Of a stretch of 64,000 nucleotides of DNA, positions 1 to 12,197 are shown in pieces. Position 1 is the stretch's first letter; each line of letters starts with the position of its first letter. Made by a program: the position numbers and the translations under genes. The notes below the pieces were generated by a model. It was not told the DNA's origin. It saw nothing but the letters and a program-made list of their open reading frames with translations, and searched no databases. Location: contig NC_083694.1 in NCBI RefSeq assembly GCF_033118175.1, positions 35,983,608-36,047,607 of the forward strand, read 5' to 3'. The stretch comes from Dama dama (Eukaryota > Chordata > Mammalia > Artiodactyla > Cervidae).

Positions 1-162
1 ATATGTGTATTTCAAGCAATCTGTACCTTTTACCTAAGGTAATTCAATAGTGACATGATAATCTTATCAACAAATGGTACTGGAACAATTGGATATTTAT
101 ATGATATAAAAATAGTGATTTGAAACATAAAAACACTTGAAAACAAGAAAAGTAAAAATTTG

Positions 163-530
163 AACTTGCCTGGTGGTACAGTGATTAAGAAACTGCCTGC
201 CAACGTAGGGTACATGGATTCAATCCCTGACCCAGGAAGATTCCATATGCCACAGGGCAACAAATGCTATGTGCCACAAATACTGAGCCCATGTTCTAGA
301 GTCCATGAGCTGCAACTCCTGAGACCGTGTGCCACAACTTCAAAGCCCTCATTGTCTAGAGCCTGTGCCCTGTAACAGGAGAAACTACAACAAGCAGAAG
401 CCCACACACAGTAACTAGAGAGTAACCCCCACACACCACAACTAGAGAAAGCCCGTGCACAGAAACGAAGACCCAATGCAGCCAAAAATAAAAACAATAA
501 AAATAAATAAATAGAAGAGAATGGAATGAA
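163..530 (+). mobile_element. CHR-type tRNA-Glu SINE, long form
   Basis: The left end has the tRNA-derived head (a diverged 'acttccctggtgg' start followed by a B-box-like 'ggattcaatccctg'). A CHR-type body follows with the repeated 'cacaactagagaaagccc' and 'gaagacccaatgcagcc' blocks, and it ends in a simple AAATAA-rich tail. Short open frames across it on both strands are chance. Boundaries are approximate. Confidence 0.8.
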
Positions 531-1255
531 ATATTTAAAAAAAAAAAAAGAAGAAGAAGAAGAAACATGATATTCTGAGTGAAGATGTCTATTCTTAAAG
601 AACATGTTTCAAGGTGTGAAGAGTCCCCTCCCAATCCAGACTCAATGCTAGAGGGATGTTTTCCCCAACCAAGATTCTTGTGGAAGTGTGGATAAGTACA
701 GTGTTGGCTCTTTCAATCAAAAAAAAATCTAAGCCAACGGGAAATTTCGTTGGCAAATTGGAGTAGTTGGTATCTTATTCAATCAAAAGGACTATACTGA
801 TTTTTATCAAACTAAATTTGATGGGATGCTATTTACAACATCTATGTACTTAGTCCCATGTAGTAAACAGACTTAAGTATGTCTTTTTCCCACCATTTTT
901 ACCAGTTATGCAAAATAAGATGAGAACAAAGGAACACTGAGGAGCAACAGAGGTCTACAGAGCAAGGCAATTCAAGGGCACTTCATACTCCTGACTGAGT
1001 ACTTAGCTGGATCTTTGGTGAAATTCATGTTGTATAAGAATGTGTATATGTATGTGTGTGAATATGTTTGTGACCGAATCCAGTGTGAGGATTATAGCAG
1101 GCAAACTCATTAACAAGGTAAACAAACAAAACCTTTTTTATCTGTTCATTATCAATGATAACCACTGATTTTTTTTTTTTTTTTACATCAGATTGGGAGA
1201 AAGTCTAACAGTTAAGCAACTGCTGGTTTCCCATCAAACACAAACTTCTTTTTCC
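531..1255. other. Unassigned intergenic sequence
   Basis: No gene or clearly recognised repeat is visible. It contains an A-run with GAA triplets near 538-565 and a T-run near 1170-1184. Confidence 0.4.
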
Positions 1256-1350
1256 CCAAACTTTAAACTTTTTATTTTATATTGGGGTACAGCCATTTAA
1301 CAATATTGTGGTAGTTTCAGGTGAATAGCAAAGGGACTCAGCCATACACA
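1256..1350 (-). mobile_element. Artiodactyl L1 3' end, antisense fragment
   Basis: In reverse complement this reads as the common ruminant L1 terminus (cctgaaactac..caatattgttaaatggctgtacccc), which recurs in sense at 49.3, 50.9, 59.0 and 62.5 kb. Only the last ~95 bp are present. Confidence 0.6.
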
Positions 1351-1508
1351 AACTATTTTTAATGTTCTCTTTTACTCCTAAAATCTTAGCATACAGTAAT
1401 AAATTAAATTGAGATAATATACTTAGTGTTACCATCACAGAACTCGTTAACATCGACTCTCTTTCATGTTTGAGAGTACTTCATTAATCTTTGTGGCATT
1501 CCCTCTAA

Positions 1509-1558
1509 CAGTCCATGGGGTCACAAAGAGTCAGACACAACTGAGTGACTGAACTGAC
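1509..1558 (+). mobile_element. BovB/Bov-tA 3' tail fragment
   Basis: About 50 bp matching the shared 3' end of BovB and Bov-tA ('agtccatggggtcacaaaga' ... 'gactgaactgac'). Similar short sequence (cctcta) lies on both sides, so it may be an extremely 5'-truncated insertion. Confidence 0.65.
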
Positions 1559-1736
1559 CTCTATTATCATCACCTTGCCCCATTTTACAATGAAGTGGAA
1601 ACTTTTAGGTAACATGAGGATTAAGGGTAGCACTAAGGAGTCCTTTCCAAGAGTTAATTGACTAGTTCCTATCATTTTCTCTAAACAACACATGAGGGCG
1701 TTGAGAACAAAAAGGACATATTTATGTCACCATACA

Positions 1737-1845
1737 CATATGTGTGTATGTATGTGTGTGTGTGTATATAATACACATATACATGTTTTTGTATACAAAT
1801 ACACATATACATATATACTGTTTGCGTGTGTATGTATAAATATGA
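1737..1845. repeat. Mixed TG/TA microsatellite
   Basis: Imperfect (TG)n, (TATG)n and (TACA)n dinucleotide-type repeat in otherwise AT-rich DNA. Confidence 0.8.
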
Positions 1846-2339
1846 CACAATGCCCTTAATTATATTTCTGAAGAGTACTATACTTCATATGTGAATATAC
1901 TGTATATGTCTTTGTGAGTGTGTGTACATATATAAAACATAGCAAAAATGTAACCAAGATTACAAAAACAATGTGAGAGGAGTAGTGTAGGAAACAGAGA
2001 AATATTTCCTGGACTTCTCTAGAAAAGGTTCCCAGAGGAGGTGTCATTTGTTTGGACATATGAAGAATATGCAGGAGAAGATGGAAAACAGTATTCTAAT
2101 AAGAAGGAATGAATTCGTCAAAGCCATGAATAAAACAAATTCAAGTTCAGTGATAGAAGTAAAGAATATAAAAAGGCAAGTGATAGAAAATAAGGATGAA
2201 CAGGAAGGTAGGACCAAACTAGATACAGTGTTATACTTTATACTAAGGGCTTTCAGTTTTATGACATCGAAGTGCAGTACATGTCACCCCATAATATGCC
2301 ACTATGGCATAAGGATTATCTTGAGGTGAAGCTAACTGG

Positions 2340-2755
2340 AAATCAAACACAAGAAAAGCTATCTGCCTAAAAGCATGACAGAAATTCACAAAGTCCTCAT
2401 TGTCTCTACCAGTAAGAACAAAGGTTAATACCTGAAGACAACTTTAGACTCTATCAGCTTGGAAAAAGCACCAGAGGAATCTACATAACAAACTTGACTA
2501 AATAGTGTTTATCTTCACCCTTGGAAGCAAAAATCTGCTTTATTTTGTCCTGTCATTTCTCCACAAGTTTATTATCTTTTTGTTGAAAATGCTATATAAA
2601 TCAGAATTCTAAACCATCTTAAGGAGTTACTCATTTTCCTCTGGGCATTTCCCATGTATGCATGAGGCATACATGTTAATAAACTTCTGTTTTTTTCCTC
2701 TTATGAACCTATCTTTAATTACAGGGGTCTCAGCTAAGAACTCAGAAGGCTAGGG
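2340..2755 (+). mobile_element. Probable solo LTR (class I ERV-like)
   Basis: The order is LTR-like: a possible TATA box (ctatataaat, about 2591), then an R-like stretch with the inverted pair around 'cccatgtatgcatgaggcat', an AATAAA signal near 2678, and a U5-like 'ggggtctcagctaagaactc'. I see no gag or pol sequence beside it, so it would be a solo LTR. Ends and class are inference; a diverged non-LTR repeat is not excluded. Confidence 0.45.
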
Positions 2756-2849
2756 GGAAAATTATTTTTCCTTCCCTAGAATGTCTACTGCCAGGAGCCA
2801 ATAGAGAAAAAAATGGATCATACAATCTGAAATTTTTGAAACTTTAGGA

Positions 2850-3975
2850 GTTCAAAATTAACCTCAATTTATTTTTTCAAGCATACAACATTATATCTAT
2901 ACTTCTATATACCCTACAGTGTGCTCAACACCAAAAAATTAGGTTCCATTGATCACCATACATTAGATCCCCTTTACCCATTTGATCCTCTCCCTCTGGT
3001 AAACACTACTCTGTTCCCTACAAGGTCGGGGGTTTTTGTTGAATTTGTTCTTTTACTTTGTTATATTTCACACGTGATAAAATCATATGGCTTTGCCTTT
3101 CTCTGTCTGACTTATTTCACCTGGCAAAATACCAAGGTCCATTCATGTTGTCACAGTTGGCAAGATGTTATCTTTATGTCTGAGGAGTATTCGATCACAC
3201 ACACACACACATATATCTTTATATACACTACTTCTTCTTTATCCATGCATCCATTGATGGGCACTTAGCTTGTTTCCATATATTGGCTATTGTATATAAT
3301 GCCACAGTAAACATACAGGTGGATATAGCTTTTCAAATTAGTGCTTTTTTATAGTTCTTTGGATAAAGATGCAGAAATGGGATAGCTGGATCATATAGTA
3401 GTTCTGTTCTTAAAAATTTAATATTCACAGGAATCTATATATTGTCTTCCAGGATGGCTGCACAAATTTCCATTCCTACCTTTTCCTGTATCCTTGCCAA
3501 CTTTTGTTATTTCTCAGCTTTTTGATAATGTCAACCTAACAAACATGAAGTAATATATCATTGTGATTTTGATTTGCATTTCCCTAGTAATTAGTAATAT
3601 TGAACATCTTTTTATGTGCCTGTTGCCCATCTGCATGTCTGTTTTGGAAAAATGCTGGTTCAATTCCTCTGCCCATTTTTTAATTGGGTTCTTTGGGGTT
3701 TTGTTGCTGAATTGTATGACTTCTTCATGTATTTTGGATACAACTACTTATCAGATATATTATTTGCAAATATCTTCTCCCATTCAGTAGGTTGCCTTTT
3801 TATTTTGTTAATGGTTTCCTTTGCTGTGCAGAAGCTTATTAGTTTGATATAATCCCATTTGTTTGCTATCACTTTTGTTTCCCTTGCCTGGAGAGACTTA
3901 TCTAGAGAGATATTGCTAAGACCAATGACAAAGAGTATACTGCCTATGTTTCTTTCTACGAGTTTTATAATCTCA
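2850..3975 (-). mobile_element. Old L1 fragment, antisense (ORF2 3' half)
   Basis: In reverse complement this encodes decayed L1 ORF2 C-terminal sequence and 3' UTR. The block around 3570-3850 is the usual antisense L1 signature ('tttgatttgcatttccctag', 'tgctgtgcagaagctt'). Short open frames at 3563-3852 are shadows of it. It is much more diverged than the L1 at 4744. Confidence 0.8.
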
Positions 3976-4729
3976 ATGACCTGAATCTTTTAGGAAAAGA
4001 CTCTGGCAGTAGTATGGAGAATGGCCTCACAAAAGAAAAGTTTGGTAGGAAAGGTCACAGTTAGGAGACTGTTCTGGAAACCAAAGATGGTAATCTTCTA
4101 ACCTAAACTGATGTGGTGGTGATGATATTGGAGATGAGAGGCTAAATTCAAAGGGGAACTGATGGAATTAGTGTCTACCTAAACATGTAGAATACATAGA
4201 AAGGTAGAGACAGAGATGACATTACAATTTCCATTGGGAACCTAAGTGGATGGTAACTCTTCCACCTGAACTAAATAATCTCAAAGGACCAGGTTCATAT
4301 TAGAAACAGTGATGACAAGTTAGGGTGAGTGAAATTTGAAATTCTTTTGAAAATGTACCAAAAGCATTTGGAAGTATAGTTCTAGAAGACAAAAGTGAGA
4401 GTTTCAAAATTAACATGGGCAAAAATAGTTGTTGAAGCTAAAACCATGAGTGAAATCAGCCAGGGAGAAGATGTAGTGTCAAAAGAAAATAGCCCTAGTA
4501 GGAAAAGTAAAAGAAGGAAACTAAAAAGAAATAATTAGAGAGATAGGAGTAGAAACTAGGAATAACTAACATGCTGAAATATGAAGAAAGGAGCTTTCAG
4601 GTGTTTATAAACCCAACAAATTGCCCATTAAATAATTCCAAATCAATCTGAAATAATTAAAAAAAAGAGGAACCTAGAAAATTTTGATGAATACAAATCT
4701 GAGAGAAAATATTTCTCTGTCAGGTCTTT
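3976..4729. other. Unassigned intergenic sequence
   Basis: AT-rich, with no gene, SINE or young LINE recognised. It is the pre-insertion target region of the L1 that starts at 4744. Confidence 0.4.
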
Positions 4730-4743
4730 AAATACAGTGCAAA
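4730..4743. repeat. L1 target-site duplication, left copy
   Basis: AAATACAGTGCAAA here matches AAATACAGTGTAAA at 12184-12197 with one mismatch. The pair brackets the L1 exactly and fixes its ends. Confidence 0.8.
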
Positions 4744-6363
4744 CACCCGTAAGTGGGGGCAAACCCAGTGTGGCGGGAACACTGTGAGTGCTCCCCACAC
4801 ACGCCAGCGATATCTGTCTGCAGCGCCCCTCCCTCCCCACAGCACGACTGAACCAGTAAACCTAAACAACAGACCACCTCCGCCCGCCTGTGTCAGGGTG
4901 GAAATTAGACACTGAAGAGACCAGCAAACAGAAGCCAATAAACAAAGGGAACCACTTCAGAAGGGACCGGTGCAACAGATTAAAATCCCTGTAGGTAACA
5001 CCGACTACACTGGAAGGGGCCTATAGATATCAAGAAGTGTAAACTGGAATGAGGAGCTATCTGAAACTGACCGAACCCACACTGACTGCAACAGCTCCAG
5101 AGAAATTCCTAGATATATTTTTACTTTTCTTTTTTAATTAAAAAAAAATTTCCTTTTCTTTTTTTTTATTTTTTCATTTATTTTCTTTTAAAATTCCCTA
5201 TTACTCCCCCATTACTCCTTAACTTTCATTTTCATTTTCATATATTTTTACTATTTTTTTAATTAGGAAAAAAAATTTTTTTTCTTGTTTTATTTTTTTC
5301 TCTTATTTTCTTTTAAAGCCCTCTATTACTCCTTAATTTTCATTTTCATTTCACTATAACCTTGCAAAGAAAAAAGGAGAAGCCCTATTTTTAAACTGAA
5401 CTTCATATATATTTCTAAAATTTTTGGTGTTTTTGTTTTTAATATTGTATTTTTAAGAGTCTAACCTCTACTCTAGATTTTTAGTCTTTGTTTTTCAGTA
5501 TTTTATATCAATTTTGGACATTTAAGAATCCAATATTCAGTTCCCATTTTTATTCAGGAGTGTGTTGATTACTCTCTCCCACTTTTGACTCTCCATTTTC
5601 TACCTCAGAACACCTCTATTTCCTCCCTCCCCCTTCTCTTCCCAATCCAATTCTGTGAATCTCTGGGGGTGTCTGGGCTATGGAGAACACTTAGGGAACA
5701 GAGAACTGTATAGATCTGTCTCTTTCCTCTTGAGTCCCCTTTTCCTCCTCCTGCTCATCTCTATCTCCTTCCTCCCTCTCCTCTTCTTCATGTAACTCTG
5801 TGAACCTCTCTGGGTGTCCCTCACGGGGGAGAATCTTTTGACCATTAACCTAGAAGTTTTATTATCAGTGCTGTATAGTTGGAGAATTCTTGAGACTACT
5901 CGAAGAATAAAACTGAAATCCAGAGGCAGGAGACTTAAGCCCAAAACCTAAGAACACCAGAAAACTCCTGACTACATGGAACATTAAGTAATAAGAGACC
6001 ATCCAAAAGCCTCCATACCTACACTGAAACCAACCACCACCCAAGAGCCAATAAGTTCCAGAGCAAGACATACCACGCAAATTCTCCAGCAACGCAGGAA
6101 CATAGCCCTGAACGTCAACATACAGGCTGCCCAAAGTCACACTTAACACATAGACCCATCTCAAAACTCATTACTGCACACTCCAATGCACTCCAGAGAG
6201 AAGAAATCCAGTTCCACGCACCAGAACACCAATGCAAGCTTCCCTAACCAGGAAACTTTGACGAGCCAATTGTCCAACCCCACCCACTGGGTGAAAACTC
6301 CACAATAAAAAGGAACCACAGACCTCCAGAACTGCCCACTCCAGACACAGCAATCTAATCAAG

Positions 6364-7288
6364 ATGAAAAGGCAGAGAAATACCCAACAGGTAAAGGAAC
6401 ATGAAAAATGCCCACCAAGTCAAACAAAAGAGGAGAAGATAGGGAATCTACCGGAAAAAGAATTTAGAATAATGATAATAAAAATGATCCAAAATCTGGA
6501 AAACAAAATGGAGTTACATATAAACAGCCTGGAGACAAAGATTGAGAAGATGCAAGAAATGTTTAATAAAGACCTAGAAGAAATAAAAAAGAGTCAATTA
6601 AAAATGAATAATGCAATGAATGAGATCAAAAACACTCTGGAGGGAACCAAGAGTAGAATAATGGAGGCAGAAGATAGGATAAGTGAGGTAGAAGATAAAA
6701 TGGTGGAAATAAATGAAGCAGAGAGGAAAAAAGAAAAAAGGATCAAAAGAAATGAGGACAACCTCAGGGACCTCTGGGACAATGTGAAATGCCCCAATAT
6801 TCCAATCATAGGAGTCCCAGAAGAAGAAGACAAAAAGAAAGGTCATGAGAAAATACTCGAGGAGATAATAGCTGAAAACTTCCCTAATGGGGAAGGAAAT
6901 AGTTACACAGGTCCAAGAAACCCAGAGAGTCCCAAACAGGATAAACCCAAGGTGAAACAGCCCAAGACACATATTAATCAAATTAACAAAGATCAAACAC
7001 AAAGAACAAATATTAAAAGCAGCAAGGAAGAAACAACAAATAACACACAAAGGGATTCCCATAAGGATAACAGCTGATCTATCAATAGAAACCCTCCAGG
7101 CCAGAAGGGAATGGCAGGACATACTTAAGGTAATGAAGGAGAATAACCTACAACCTAGATTACTGTACCCAGCAAGGATCTCATTCAGATATGAAGGAGA
7201 ATTCAAAAGCTTTACAGACAAACAAAAGCTGAGAGAATTCAGCGCCACCAAACCAGCTCTTCAACAAATGCTAAAGGATCTTCTCTAG
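6364..7288 (+). pseudogene. L1 ORF1 (RNA-binding chaperone), broken
   Basis: ORF1p normally forms a trimeric coiled coil that coats L1 RNA. The start ATG at 6364 opens a lysine/glutamate-rich N-terminus and a heptad coiled coil (roughly residues 35-140). Then come 'NLRDLWDN' and 'IIGVPEEE', the start of the RRM. A frameshift near 6890-6900 moves the rest into another frame, where the RRM/CTD continues ('ETLQARREW', 'LQPRLLYPA', 'DKQKLREF') to a stop at 7286-7288. That second frame also has an in-frame TGA close to the shift, probably a decayed CGA. The 237-residue open stretch is therefore a truncated product. Confidence 0.88.
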
Positions 7289-7339
7289 ACAGGAAACACA
7301 GAAAGGTTGTATAAACATGAACCCAAAACAACAAAGTAA

Positions 7340-10300
7340 ATGGCAATGGGACCATACCTATCAATAATTACCTTAAATGTAAATGGATTGAATGCCCCAA
7401 CCAAAAGACAAAGACTGGCTGAATGGATACAAAAACAAGACCCCTATATATGCTGTCTACAAGAGACCCACCTCAAAACAAGGGACACATACAAACTAAA
7501 AGTGAAGGGCTGGAAAAAAATATTTCACACATACGGAGACCAAAAGAAAGCAGGAGTCGCAATACTCATATCAGATAAAATAGACTTTAAAATAAAGGCT
7601 GTGAAAAGAGACAAAGAAGGACAAAGAAGACATTACATAATGATCAAAGGATCAATCCAGAAGAAGATATAACAATTATAAATATATATGCACCCAACAT
7701 AGGAGCACTGCAATATGTAAGGCAAATGCTAATGAGTATGAAAGAGGAAATTAATAGTAACACAATAATAGTGGGAGACTTTAATACCCCACTCACAACT
7801 ATGGATAGATCAACTAAACAGAAAATTAACAAGGAAACACAAACTTTAAATGACACAATGGACCAGCTAGACCAAATTGATATCTATAGGACATTTCACC
7901 CCAAAACAATCAACTTCACCTTTTTCTCAAGTGCACATGGAACCTTCTCCAGAATAGATCACATCCTGGGCCATAAATCCAGCCTTAGTAAATTCAAAAA
8001 ATTGAAATCATTCCAGTCATCTTTTCTGACCACAGTGCAGTAAGATTAAATCTCAATTACAGGAAAAGAATTATTAAAAATTCAAACATATGGAAGCCTT
8101 AACAAAAGGCTTCCTGTGTGCTGTTTTGGATCTGTCAGGAACCCTCTGGCCCTTATTGATTCCTGAATATTCAGGAATTAAGAGGAGAGGCACACCTTTC
8201 CCGGGGCTGAGGCATCCAGGCATTTCTCATTACAGTGATAAGTACCTACTTCCTTTTTATGAACTAAATGGTTAAAGATGATTGTTTGCAACTCTCTCTC
8301 TTTGATAGGGATCATCTTATGTTTTGTAACTCTGGAATTTTATCCTTTATCTTTGCTGAGATTTTCTACAGTATATATGCCCACGCCATGTTGATTAAAA
8401 CACCTTTGCTTCATCAGAGCTTTGGTCCCCATGTCTTTCTTTCTTTTCCTCTTTCTTTCTATTCTTTCTCTCTCTCTATTTCTGGATAATTCCTTGGAGC
8501 GCGGAGGCCTGCTGAGCTCATTTTCTTGCCTGGGCTTCTAAGACCCTCTCGAGAAGGCACACTGTGCCTTCACCCACTCAAGAGGGCACCTGGTGCCTAC
8601 GTGCAGCAGCGCGAGCCCTAAAAACAGGGCTCTATTGGCTTTCCGCGTAAACCAGGGGATATCAACATCTTTCTCTCTCTTACTCTCGGAACCACCAGGT
8701 TCCGGTCCACTAAAGAACCAACAATGGAGGCTAAAAAACACGCTTCTGAATAACCAACAAATCATAGAAGAAATCAAAAAAGAAATCAAAGTATGCATAG
8801 AAATGAATGAAAATGAAAACACAACAACCCAAAGCCTATGGGACACTGTAAAAGCAGTGCTAAGGGGAAGGTTCATAGCATTACAGGCTTACCTCAAGAA
8901 ACAAGAAAAAAGTCAAATAAATAACCTAACTCTACACCTAAACCAACTAGAGAAAGAAGAAAAGAAGAACCCCAGGGTTGGTAGAAGGAAAGAAATCTTT
9001 AAAATTAGGGCAGAAATAAATGTAAAAGAAATTAAAGAGACCATAGCAAAAATCAACAAAGCTAAAAGCTGGTTTTTTGAAAAAATAAACAAAATTGACA
9101 AACCGTTAGCAAGACTCATTAAGAAACAAAGGGAGAAGAACCAAATTAACAAAATTAGAAATGAAAATGGAGAGATCACAACAGACAACACTAAAATACA
9201 AAGGATCATAAGAGACTACTATTCTATGCCAATAAAATGGACAACTCGGAAGAAATGAACAAATTCTTAGAAAAGTATAACTTTCCAAAACTGAACCAGG
9301 AAGAAGTAGAAGATCTTAACAGACCCATCACAAGCAAGGAAATCAAAACTGTAATCAGAAATCTTCCAGCAAACAAAAGCCCAGGACAAGATGGCGTCAC
9401 AGCTGAATTCTACCAAAAATTTAGAGAAGAGCTAACACCTATCTTACTCAAACTCTTCCAGAAAATTGAAGAAGAAGGTAAACTTCCAAACTCATTCTAT
9501 GAGGCCACCATCACCCTAATTCCAAAACCAGACAAAGATGCCACAAAAAAAGAAAACTACAGGCCAATATCACTGATGAACATAGATGCAAAAATTCTTA
9601 ACAAAATTCTAGCAAACAGAATCCAACAACATACTAAAAAAAAATCATACACCATGACCAAGTGGGCTTTATCCCAGGAATGCAAGGATTCTTTAATATC
9701 CGCAAATCAATCAATGTAATACACCACATTAACAAATTGAAAGATAAAAACCACATGATTATCTCAATAGATGCAGAGAAAGCTTTTGACAAAATTCAAC
9801 ACTCATTTATGATTAAAACTCTCCAGAAAGCAGGAATAGAAGGAACATACCTCAACATATAAAATAATAAAATCTATATATGACAAACCCACAGCAAGCA
9901 TCACCCTCAATGGTGAAAAATTGAAAGCATTTCCCCTGAAATCAGGAATAAGACAAAGGTGCCCACTCTCACCACTACTATTCAACATAGTGTTGGAAGT
10001 GCTGGCCACAGCAATCAGAGCAGAAAAAGAAGTAAAAGGAATCCAGATAGGAAAAGAAGAAGTGAAACTCTCGCTGTTTGCAGATGACATGATCCTCTAC
10101 ATAGAAAACCCTAAAGACTCTTCCAGAAAATTACTAGAGCTAATCAACAAATATAGTGAAGTTGCAGGATATAAAATTAACACACAGAAATCCCTTGCAT
10201 TCCTATACACTAACAATGAGAAAACAGAAAGAGAAATTAAGGAAACAATACCATTCACCATTGCAACAAAAAGAATAAAATACTTAGGAGTATATCTACC

Positions 10301-11819
10301 TAAAGAAACAAAAGACCTATACATAGAAAACTATAAAACACTGTTGAAAGAAATCAAAGAGGACACAAACAGATGGAGAAATATACTGTGTTCATGGATT
10401 GGAAGAATCAATGTTGTCAAAATGACTATACTACCCAAAGCAATCTATAGATTCAATGCAATCTGTATCAAGCTACCAACGGTATTTTTCATAGAACTAG
10501 AACAAATAATTTCACAATTTGTATGGAAATACAAAAAACCTCGAATAGCCAAAGTAATCTTGAGAAAGAAGAATGGAACTGGAGGAATCAACCTGCCTGA
10601 TTTCAGACTATACTACAAACCCACAGTCATCAAGACAGTATGGTACTGGCACAAAGACAGAAATACAGGTCAACAGAACAGAATAGAAAGCCCAGAGATA
10701 AATCCATGAACCTATGGACACCTTATCTTTGATAAAGGAGGCAAGAATATACAATGGAAAAAAGACAACCTCTTTCACAAGTGGTGCTGGGAAAACTGGT
10801 CAACCACTTGTAAAAGAATGAAACTAGAACACTTTCTAACACCATACACAAAAATAAACTCAAAATGGATTAAAGATCTAAATGTAAGAACAGAAACTAT
10901 AAAACTCCTAGAGGAGAACATAGGCAAAACACTCTCTGACATAAATCACAGCAGGATCCTCTATGACCCACCTCCCAGAATATTGGAAATAAAAGCAAAA
11001 ATAAACAAATGGTACCTAATGAAACTTAAAAGGTTTTGCACAACAAAGGAAACTATAAGCAAGGTGAAAAGACAGCCCTCAGATTGGGAGAAAATAATAG
11101 CAAATGAAGCAACAGACAAAGGATTAATCTCAAAAATATGCAAGCAACTCCTGAAGCTCAATTCCAGAAAAATTAATGACCCAATCAAAAAATGGGCCAA
11201 AGAACTAAACAGACATTTCTCCAAAGAAGACATATAGATGGCTAACAAACACATGAAAAGATGCTCAACATCACTCATTATTAGAGAAATGCAAATCAAA
11301 ACCACAGTGAGGTAGCATTACACGCCGGTCAGGATGGCTGCTATCCAAATGTCTACAAGCAATAAAGGCTGGAGAGGGTGTGGAGAAAAGGGAACCCTCT
11401 TACACTGTTGGTGGGAATGCAAACTAGTACAGCCACTATGGAGAACAGTGTGGAGATTCCTTAAAAAACTGGAAGTAGAACTACCATATGACCCAGCAAT
11501 CCCACTTCTGGGCATACACACTGAGGAAACCAGATCTGAAAGAGACACATGCACCCCAATGTTCATCGCAGCACTGTTTATAATAGCCAGGACATGGAAG
11601 CAACCTGGATGCCCAAATGGATGTCTATCCATTTGGATAGACAAATGGATCAGGAAGCTGTGGTAAATATACACCATGGAATATTACTCAGCCATTAAAA
11701 CGAATTCATTTGATTCAGTTCTAATGAGATGGATGAAGCTGGAGCCCATTATACAGAGTGAAGTAAGCCAGAAAGATAAAGACCAATACAGTATACTAAC
11801 ACATATATATGGAATTTAG
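7340..11819 (+). pseudogene. L1 ORF2 (endonuclease-reverse transcriptase), broken
   Basis: ORF2p nicks DNA and reverse-transcribes L1 RNA at the nick. The AP-like endonuclease is recognisable (LNVNGLN, LQETHL, VGDFNTPL, RIDHILG), then SDH in a shifted frame just before an LTR breaks the gene at 8096. After the LTR come RT motifs including FADD at 10077-10088, and the C-terminal segment with the zinc-binding cluster. The first cysteine of that CX3CX7HX4C cluster is glycine (GWRGCGEKG, about 11370). At least four frame changes and several stops occur (7672, about 8040, 9640-9660 in an A-run, 9860). The final stop is at 11817-11819. Confidence 0.9.
8096..8723 (+). mobile_element. Solo LTR (probably class II ERV) inside L1 ORF2
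   Basis: L1 homology stops at 'aaacatatgga' (to about 8094) and resumes at 'atggaggctaaa' (8724), leaving about 630 bp of foreign sequence. ATGGA on both sides is a candidate short duplication. The insert has a CT-rich stretch at 8430-8480, a GC-rich 3' half and ends in CA at 8723. No internal viral genes remain, so recombination to a solo LTR is inferred. A 9-bp perfect inverted repeat (8092-8100 and 8106-8114) sits at the left junction. Class and exact left end are uncertain. Confidence 0.65.
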
Positions 11820-12183
11820 AAAGATAGTAACAATAATCCTATATGCAAAACAGAAAAAGAGACACAGTTGTATAGAACAGACTTTTGGACTCTGAGGGAG
11901 AAGTCAAGGATGGGATGTTTCGAGAGAACAGCATCGAAACATGTATATTATCTAGGGTGAAACAGATCACCAGCCCAGGTTGGATGCATGAGACAAGTGC
12001 TCGGGCCTGGTGCGCTGGGAAGACCCAGAGGGATCGGGTAGAGAGGGCTGTGGGAGGGGGGATCGGAATGGGGAATACATGTTAAATCCATAGCTAATTC
12101 ACGTCAATGTATGACAAAAACCACTACAATATTCTAAAGTAATTAGCCTCCAACTAATAAAAATAAATGGAAAATAAATAAAT

Positions 12184-12197
12184 AAATACAGTGTAAA
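12184..12197. repeat. L1 target-site duplication, right copy
   Basis: Partner of 4730-4743, directly after the L1 A-rich tail; one mismatch in 14. Confidence 0.8.

Larger units (their letters stand above)
4744..12183 (+). mobile_element. Near full-length ruminant L1 (inactive), split by an LTR
   Basis: In order it has a GC-rich 5' UTR (4744-6363) with a long T/A-rich tract at 5110-5350, ORF1 (6364-7288), a short spacer, ORF2 (7340-11819), a 3' UTR and an AAAT-rich tail ending near 12183. A 14-bp target-site duplication flanks it. A solo LTR of about 630 bp interrupts ORF2 at 8096-8723. Both reading frames carry frameshifts and stops, so it cannot move on its own. The 5' UTR may be slightly truncated; I could not measure it against a consensus. 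Confidence 0.93.

Noticed and set aside
163..530. A tRNA-Glu gene
   Set aside because: Only SINE-type degenerate A/B-box-like sequence; no cloverleaf can be folded by eye.
6598..7251. 217-residue antisense open frame, hydrophobic
   Set aside because: Shadow of L1 ORF1 on the opposite strand; its hydrophobicity comes from reading AAA/GAA-rich coding DNA in reverse.
9921..10709. 262-residue open frame with reverse-transcriptase similarity as a host gene
   Set aside because: It is the RT/thumb part of the dead L1 ORF2 at 7340-11819, with the FADD motif and L1 flanks.
11318..11677. 119-residue antisense frame, also seen at 29615-30019 and 38871-39146
   Set aside because: The recurring similarity is the antisense strand of L1 ORF2 C-terminus, not a protein family.
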